From Neurospora crassa OR74A (taxonomy: Eukaryota > Ascomycota > Sordariomycetes > Sordariales > Sordariaceae), in assembly GCF_000182925.2 (NCBI RefSeq), contig NC_026505.1, forward strand, positions 1,364,001 through 1,428,000: 64,000 nucleotides of DNA. Direction: 5' to 3'. A program made the position numbers and the translations under genes. Shown piece after piece: positions 57,366 through 64,000 of this stretch (positions are counted from its first letter, which is position 1; every line of letters starts with the position of its first letter). The notes beneath the pieces are model-generated. The model was not told where the DNA came from. It made no database searches and was given only the letters and a program-made list of their open reading frames with translations.

Positions 57366-59159
57366 GATGGGCAACACTGGTCAGTCTCCTCGACTGAGAG
57401 TGGGTTAGCCATCTCCACGATCCTCTGCTACACAACCACGGATGGAACATTTGCACATGAAAATAGCTAGACATAACGACAGCCAACCCGAAGGCTGTGT
57501 TATCATGGCCATGTCTAAGATGCAAGAGCACCGAAGAGATGGAAGGAAAGTGAAGCACGCGACAGACACTAAAAAGCACGGCGTTGTACTAACGGTAGGA
57601 AGGAGGCCTTTGGTTGGGATGATGCCTGTTTATTGACCAGGACAGAGATGGATCGCGCTTCACTGGGTTTGACGCCTTGCTGTTGCCTAACAAAGCATAT
57701 TCGGGCAGTGATGATGATGGTGGGCTGGATTGATGAAGGGGAGTGTGGCCGGTTGGTTGCCCTCGCTTCCTTTGGGGTTGGGGGTCGGAGTATATGATGA
57801 GGAGGGAGGATGCGATGTCCCTTTCGCCAGGCCCTGCTTTCTCCTCTTTTCGATAGTAGCAAACAAAGAGCGACGGGATCGGATCAAGGCCCCGACTTCG
57901 GAAAGAATGGGATTCCGTTGTAAATTCGGTGACAGTCTTCTGTCGCAGATTGACAGACAAGTGGGGTCACGGTATACCAGATTTGGACGTCGGTCACGAC
58001 GAAAATGATGAAAAATGATTGATGGAAAGCACGCTGCCGTTGCCAGGTGCAGGCGCTGGATCTGGTGATGGATGTCGTGCTCGTCGTCGTCGTCGTCGTC
58101 GGATGTAAGGTATGTTGAAAGTGGGAATAAAAGTGAGTGGTGAGATGAGAGACGCCCGCCGGGAAATTGAGGACTCCTGCCCTACCTCTATGGCCGCAGA
58201 GCCGCAATTGCAGAGGCCCATGCCAGTGAAGAGAGGCCCCGAAACGCCGAGAATGAGGCCCTGTGAGGCCCAACCAACCTCAAACACTCACTTCCACCTC
58301 AGGCCACCTCAGCCAGGGACGCATCCGCTGCCGCCGATGACATGACCACTCACCTCACCTACCTCTAGGGCAGGTACAAAAGGGACACGCAAGGCAACCA
58401 CCTCTCTCGGCTGCCCGCCGATGTTGCCTTCTTCGCAATGACAAGGGCTATTGACCAATCACAAGTCGCGATGCTTGGATGAGCCTCAAAAAAAGAGGGG
58501 AGAAAGAGAACATTTCCAGCCACCGCGACAGTTTTCGGTGAGAAGACTGGGAATGGACTGACGACGCCGTACAACAACAACAACAACAACCACAACCACC
58601 AGCAAACGCACACTTTCGCAATCTCTTCATGACAGCACGACACACCTCACGTGATGGCTTGGGGTAACCTAGACTACACCTTTAAAGTACCGTGCCTTGT
58701 GGATTGCATCAATCACTGCATGCGTCAGCGCAACCAGTCCAAAACGCCAAGGTGCTGTCAGCATGCAATCAATAAATGCCTTGTTGATCATGCGCGCTTC
58801 GATTTGTTCTGGAAATGACATTTCCCTCTGAATCCCCTACGTTATCCCTAAACTGCCTTCCTGACAGCTTCCACCGATTTCGCCCTACTATCGTAACACA
58901 ACATTCCTGACAGCGTCTTTATCCCGATCGCAAAGCCGGGGCCTCCCTCTACCTACCCACGTCTACCCTACGTATTTCGACCGCCGTCGCTCCGGTCCCG
59001 CTACCTCTACCCCCCGCCCGGCCCATCAAAGAGGCCCCCGCTTTTCCGGCGACGGCCCCGTTTCTTTCACGGACCGGCCCGTTATGGCTCCTTCATGATT
59101 CGACCCATACGTACCTACAAAGAATGATCTTCCACAAGCCAAGTAAACCTACCTCGCTG
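57366..59159. other. intergenic region
   Basis: Upstream of the five-exon zinc-finger gene; contains its promoter and leader. A (GTC)n run lies at about 58079-58100. ORFs up to 129 codons on the minus strand have no motif. The right end should be the 3' UTR of the 349-aa gene. Nothing else recognised. Confidence 0.45.
58079..58100 (+). repeat. (CGT/GTC)n microsatellite
   Basis: Seven or so trinucleotide units of GTC, non-coding as far as seen. Confidence 0.75.
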
Positions 59160-60209
59160 TCAACCCTGTCCGCCTCCCTGATCCACAGCCATCCTCCGGT
59201 ATCCCGACCACCCCCCACTTCCACTCGCGCCTCTTGTCTCATTCCCAATCGCCGCCCATGGTCCACTACCCTCTTCTTCTCCACCCCCATCCTTCACCCC
59301 TTCCATCCTTTGGGCCCCCAAGCCCCCTCCTTCCTTCTCCTCTAACCCCCTCATAACTCCAACCCAGTCCTCTACGCTCCCTATTTTCATCAACATCCTA
59401 CACATCTCGCTCGGTCGGCGCTCCTTCTCTATCACCACCGCCGCCTTTTCAGGCTGCCACTCCATCGGATCCGTGACAAACCCTTGTGCGCCCTCTCCAC
59501 AACCAACGTCGTCAGACCATCTTTGTAGGATTGTGTACATGTCTCGCGTGTAAGCAAGGAGGGATTGGCGGAGGGTGGCATTGAGGTGGTGCGTTGTAAT
59601 ACAGGATTCGCAAGTCGCATTATTGAGGGGCACGGATGATGAAGATGATGATGGGCAGGGAGTTCCCAAGGAAGCAGTCATACTTGGGGTGTTTGAAGCG
59701 CCAAAATTAGAAGATTCTTGGATGCGAGATGTTGGTGTCTGGTATGGTGTTCTACGGAATGATCGTGTTGATGGCGTTCTTTGCATGACCGATCGGCCAC
59801 GACGATATATCTTGGGAGTAGTATATGGTGAAGAAAGTTTGAGAGGCGGCGGAGGAGGAGGGGGAGGAGGCGTGCTGCAACCGAGTCCACGCCGATGCCC
59901 GGTTCTGGGTTCGCGCGTCGGTGTGGTTTTTTTGCAATGACGGTGACCAGAAGTCCTCCCGAAGAGACGGGCAAAGGGAGAGTGCAAGATGCGGTGCTTC
60001 TGCCGCGGCTGCTCCTCTAGGCCTACGCCCTTTTCCGATCGGCGGCCTTTCGCTTCCCTGTGGTGATGATGGGTTTTCTTCTTTTTACACCACAGTGATG
60101 GACTGCCGAACATGTCGGTGTCGGAGTCAAGGGGTGTTCTGCGTCTTGAGGCACCGGAATCTTGGATGTCCTTACCTTGTCGCCAGCTGTGCTGTTTCCT
60201 GCCTCCCAT
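59160..60209 (-). CDS. unknown Ser/Pro-rich protein
   Basis: Not recognised. 349 codons from ATG 60209. N-terminal 130 residues are Arg/Lys/His-rich with a run of nine prolines. Then comes RRGRSVMQRTPSTRSFRRTP, a basic patch that could be a nuclear or phospho-regulated region. The most ordered part is about 195-275: ATCESCITTHHLNATLRQSL, LAYTRDMYTILQRWSDDVG and PSEMCRMLMKIGSVEDWVGV, a Cys-x2-Cys followed by likely helices. The C-terminal 80 residues are Gly/Glu-rich. A GTAAGG inside codon 14-15 could be a donor, so the N-terminus may be mis-modelled. No membrane segment or signal peptide. Confidence 0.55.
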   Translation of the reverse strand: MGGRKQHSWRQGKDIQDSGASRRRTPLDSDTDMFGSPSLWCKKKKTHHHHREAKGRRSEKGVGLEEQPRQKHRILHSPFARLFGRTSGHRHCKKTTPTREPRTGHRRGLGCSTPPPPPPPPPLKLSSPYTTPKIYRRGRSVMQRTPSTRSFRRTPYQTPTSRIQESSNFGASNTPSMTASLGTPCPSSSSSSVPLNNATCESCITTHHLNATLRQSLLAYTRDMYTILQRWSDDVGCGEGAQGFVTDPMEWQPEKAAVVIEKERRPSEMCRMLMKIGSVEDWVGVMRGLEEKEGGGLGAQRMEGVKDGGGEEEGSGPWAAIGNETRGASGSGGWSGYRRMAVDQGGGQG

Positions 60210-62479
60210 GATGAACTATTCGCTGACAAACTTAGCTATTATTGGTGTTTCTACCAAGGATCGAGACTGGTACTAGAGGGTCGGAACACAGAGCTGGTCG
60301 GGAGTGACACTGATGGTGGTGTATATATACTCTAGGTAAGCGCAATTCCCTCTTGTTCTTGCATGCTGATCGAATCTTCTTGTGACATCAAGTCATGGTA
60401 CTCTCCCACCGTCATGCTTGGACCGGGCAAGTAACAACTACAGGAACCTGTAACTTCAGGCGAATAAAACGTCCTCGAATCATATGACTTGAACCCGAAC
60501 ATTTTACCACCTTCGAGCAATCTGCAGAGTGCCATGGAAACTTGATATCTATGTCAATGCTGAACGGTGAGGGATGGGTCAGATCTGATACTGTTGTGTC
60601 TTTGAGAGAACCCTTTGTAGGCCATTCCATCACAAATGGAGTTTCTCTGGGAGGCTGGCTCGTTTCCTCACCATTGACATTCGTGACGAGCGAAAAGATA
60701 ACCTTTACATTGTGTCGGGACCTAGGCCAAATACGTTTCAGACTCTGGAATAACAATGGGGGAAGAAACCGACAGAAGCTGCGCAAGTTTCTTTCGGTTC
60801 TTTCACAGGCGTACGCACGGGTACTGCAACCACGGAAGCAAGGGACTCATTCTCGAACCAACGGCGCCGGGGAGATCTGGGAGATCTAAAGTGAAACAAC
60901 GAAAGTCAACGAAAGTCTGGTGCTAGGAAACCCTCCCCACTTTCACCAGTGTCTAGTCAGTGAGTCAGAAGAGTTTGGCCGGGAAGAGATCTTGGCTTCT
61001 CGGGAGCTGAAAGGGCTGGGAGTTGAAGAGTTGAGCCGAGAGAGTTCGGAAAGCGTGCGCTAACAACTCCATTCTGAGACAACACCCCGGTGTCTCTCTT
61101 CCTTTTTTATTTTTATTTTTCTTTTCTGGAGAGTATTCTGAGTTCTTCTCGAAGCAAGTTCACTCTTGTCATCAGCAGCGAAAACAAAGAGAGACTGGAT
61201 GCGTAATGTGGTTAACGATACCTTCAAACAGAGAAACAAACAACGGAAACAATGGTGGTGGTCAACCAACCCAGTTCACCCCAAACATTCCAGATATGAC
61301 AACAGACCAAACCCTCACCCACATGCAGTCTTTTTCGAATCCCTGGCCCAATTTCCAGGCACACACAAAATAAGCATTCCAAGACTCCAACAACACTGCA
61401 ATGAATCCGAACCATATTCCTATCCAAACGGAACCCCAACCAAGAAAACGGTCACCCTCCGTTTCGCCTAGCCATCCCCTCCCGACCAGGTCCCCGGCCC
61501 TCCGGCACTCTGACCCCCCTGCCACCCCACCAACCGCCCGTCACTTTCAACCTCCAAAACACTAACATCAAAAAGAGCATAGCGTGACCAAAGATGATCA
61601 AGGTTACTCCCGGCAACCTTCTGCAATCCCCTTTCATGGTGCAAATTCGGGGGGACATTCTGCTCATTTTAGCGTTCCTGCAAGTGTTGAAGCCAATCGG
61701 TGGTTCTCATTTTTTCCTTGCAGCTCCTGTCTTTAGGTTTGCGAACAATCCCCCGAGCTCCCACTCGGAACACTCCCCAGTTTTGTTTTGTTACTATTTC
61801 CTAGTGCTGTGGGTAGTGTAGACTAGACTAGGTGAAATGCCAAGTGCTTCGTTTACTGACAGGCCACGTCAACATTAGGTAAACCTCAACAAGTCGGGTA
61901 TCATCTTGCGAGGCGCGCTAAAAAAAAAAAAATGTGGAAATGTCAAATTTACAACCGTTGTTGACGGTTGACGGGATAGTACATAGAATTTGGGGATTTT
62001 TTGTTTTTAGGGATTGCGGGATCTCATGACTCGTGTATGACTCCATTTCCAGGGCAGTTTATGTATGTGCGTGCCCCCGGATCTTCAATGTTTTCCACTT
62101 TGCGCGTTTCTTTTTGCGGAGTTTTCTGGGGAAAAGTGGAAAACATAGAAGAAGGTGGGAATCATGATTCATGCCATCACGGCAGGTGATAAACCAGAGT
62201 TATTGGGGGGTTCCCGGTAGGTATATGTATGTATTGCTTGACATTTTGCTTACACCACACCAACCAACCACGGGGATAACAATATAAGTTCTATGGGAAA
62301 GGGATATTAGTGGAGGAGGTCCGGTGACAAAGTTTGGTTTATAAGCGGAGTTTTAGGTTCTCGGGGATAATGTCCGACGGTTGACACTAACTAGGTACCT
62401 AGGTAGAGGTAGGTACACTACAACTCACCAGATGGGACCCCCCTGAACCTTTTCGAGTAGCAGCGGCCGAAACTCGAAC

Positions 62480-62508
62480 AACACACACACACACTCTCTC
62501 TCTCTCTC
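62480..62508 (+). repeat. (AC)n-(TC)n compound dinucleotide repeat
   Basis: An AC array passes directly into a TC array with no spacer. Confidence 0.85.
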
Positions 62509-63054
62509 GGAAATAAACAAGGGAAAGCTACCTAAGTACCCAGGTATTTCCGCTTGGGGGTCCGTCTGGATGTTCGGCAGTCTGGGCCCCTCGTGCTATT
62601 ATACCAAGTCGGGTCAGGATCTGTTCTGGTAAAGATAGAACACAGATCCAAGGACCAGGTTCCCCTGATCGAAGCTTTAACCTAGCTTTTTTTACTGCCT
62701 TACCGCTTACGCAAGAACTAACTGCCGGATCTGCGTCAGCTCGAAAAAATTCCCCTGAATTCAAGGTGATTCATCATAAACCTATGGTCCCGATTCCTAT
62801 TTGTGCTTCCTTCAACTCCTTCAGGTGAAAATTGAACAAGACAACCGAAGCGAGCTTAGGCTACTTGCTTCTTTTGTAGTCTCATCCAATCCCGATATAT
62901 CCCCGAGTTCAAAATCTAGCTGAATACAAGACACAAGAAGGCAGATGAATATGAGAAATCATAAACCCCCCATTGAACTGTCGGAGGCGCGACTGAGAAA
63001 AAAAATCAATAAACGATCAACCAGCAGTTATGCACATGCACAGCATTTTCTCCA

Positions 63055-63074
63055 GGGGGGGGGGGGGGGGGGGG
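63055..63074 (+). repeat. G20 homopolymer
   Basis: Twenty consecutive G, the longest single-base run seen in the window. Confidence 0.85.
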
Positions 63075-63210
63075 CATCATCCGCGCCGGCGTCAGTCAGT
63101 CAGTCCGAACCCCTTCCTTCCCCTTCCTTCTCGCTAAAACACTTACCCGTCCGTTCGTTCGTCTTGGTCTTCTGGAGGAGAACCACAAAAATGCATGACA
63201 TTTCTCCGGC

Positions 63211-63233
63211 ACCATCCCATCCCATCCCATCCC
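63211..63233 (+). repeat. (CATCC)n pentanucleotide repeat
   Basis: Four CATCC-type units in tandem within a C-rich stretch. Confidence 0.8.
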
Positions 63234-63479
63234 CCACCCAGGTACGTAGGTCCCTTACATAAATCCCATTTTATATGTAGCTAGCTAACCTACGACCAGC
63301 TAGGTACATATTAGTCCAGGGGAAAATGCTCCTCGCTTACGCGTTTAGATCGGCCCGTGGATATATCGGCACACCCATGTTTAGTTACCGTAGGTATGTA
63401 TGTAGTATACTCACTTCGTAAAAGAAATACCAAAGGAGCTAGAGGTAGGTATGTACACTAGCTACCTAGGAAGATGACT

Positions 63480-63504
63480 GGAGAGAGAGAGAGAGAGAGA
63501 GAGA
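63480..63504 (+). repeat. (GA)n microsatellite
   Basis: Twelve GA units without interruption. Confidence 0.85.
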
Positions 63505-63738
63505 AAATCCATCCCATTGGACTGATATCCATATGCAGCTAATCCCGTTATGCATGTGCAAATGCTTCTTTCTCTCGACCAAAAACTGTCAGGTGTAATC
63601 TAGGTAGTGTAACAGTGTCCACACTGCCACCCTACCTACCTACCTAGGTAAGCTTTTAGAGGACTGCAGACAAGATGTTGCAGTTTCAGTGCCCCTGACC
63701 CAACCATCTGGATCTTGCCTCGCATTATCCCAGCATCG

Positions 63739-63756
63739 TAGCAGCAGCAGCAGCAG
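63739..63756 (+). repeat. (AGC)n microsatellite
   Basis: About six AGC/CAG units, 16 nt before a GTA array. Confidence 0.8.
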
Positions 63757-63772
63757 TCACGACGTAATTACT

Positions 63773-63800
63773 GTAGTAGTAGTAGTAGTAGTAGTAGTAG
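63773..63800 (+). repeat. (GTA)n microsatellite
   Basis: Nine GTA units, uninterrupted. Confidence 0.85.
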
Positions 63801-64000
63801 CGTAAATGATATCTCGGGAAATATGCACTTCTCTCCATCCACGCCTGTTGTTCAGTCGTTCCAGACTTTCACATCTCGACCGACCCTACCTACCCAGCAC
63901 ACCTAGGTAGATAGGTAGGTATCAATCCTCCCAGTCAAGCCCAGGAGGCCAGCAGGCCCACCAGCTAGGTACCTAGTTATGAACCTTAGTACATACACCT

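Larger units (their letters stand above)
60210..64000. other. gene-poor repeat-rich end of window
   Basis: No secure gene. Minus-strand ORFs at 60332-60535 and 60412-60786 overlap in different frames and both look mildly protein-like; this may be a decayed gene, but no start, splice pattern or family could be assigned. From about 61.9 kb onward the sequence is dominated by homopolymers, dinucleotide and trinucleotide repeats and TAGGTACCTA-type motifs. Confidence 0.45.

Overview
This window looks like nuclear DNA of a filamentous ascomycete, most likely Sordariales (Neurospora/Sordaria type). The reasons are short introns (about 50-180 nt) with GTAAGT/GTATGT-like donors and CTAAC-type branch points, compact conserved genes separated by kilobase-scale AT/CT-rich deserts, many low-complexity coding tracts, and fungal protein families. 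The assignment is inferred from these traits; no species-specific marker was checked.

Left third (0-28 kb) is housekeeping. Recognised genes are eIF2-beta (minus, four exons), a Mim2-like mitochondrial outer-membrane import factor (plus, divergent from eIF2-beta), an Nce102-like MARVEL eisosome protein (minus), a large unknown protein with an in-frame UAG (minus), an Rvs167/amphiphysin-type BAR-SH3 protein (minus), the mitochondrial cysteine desulfurase Nfs1 (plus, divergent from RVS167), a CsbD-like stress protein, an NmrA/isoflavone-reductase-like protein whose first intron appears to be GC-AG, an intron-containing tRNA-Ser(GCU), and the ER-associated degradation ubiquitin ligase Hrd1. Exon-intron structures were worked out by reading splice sites and protein continuity by eye.

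Middle (28-40 kb) holds a probable gene relic just after HRD1, then two very large, apparently intronless, low-complexity proteins of unknown function transcribed towards each other (1341 and 1133 aa), and a small membrane protein.

Right part (43-64 kb) is gene-poor. It contains two C2H2 zinc-finger genes that share a distinctive finger module; one of them carries the module twice. There is also an unknown proline/serine-rich protein, two or three weak coding or relic segments, and long deserts with homopolymers, a homopyrimidine tract, microsatellites and clusters of a dispersed TAGGTACCTA-like palindromic motif. I saw no transposon, virus-like element, CRISPR array or secondary-metabolite cluster. 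No unambiguous new biological system was found; the most unusual items are the nonsense codon in the 7.9-10.3 kb gene, the duplicated zinc-finger modules and the dispersed palindromic motif.
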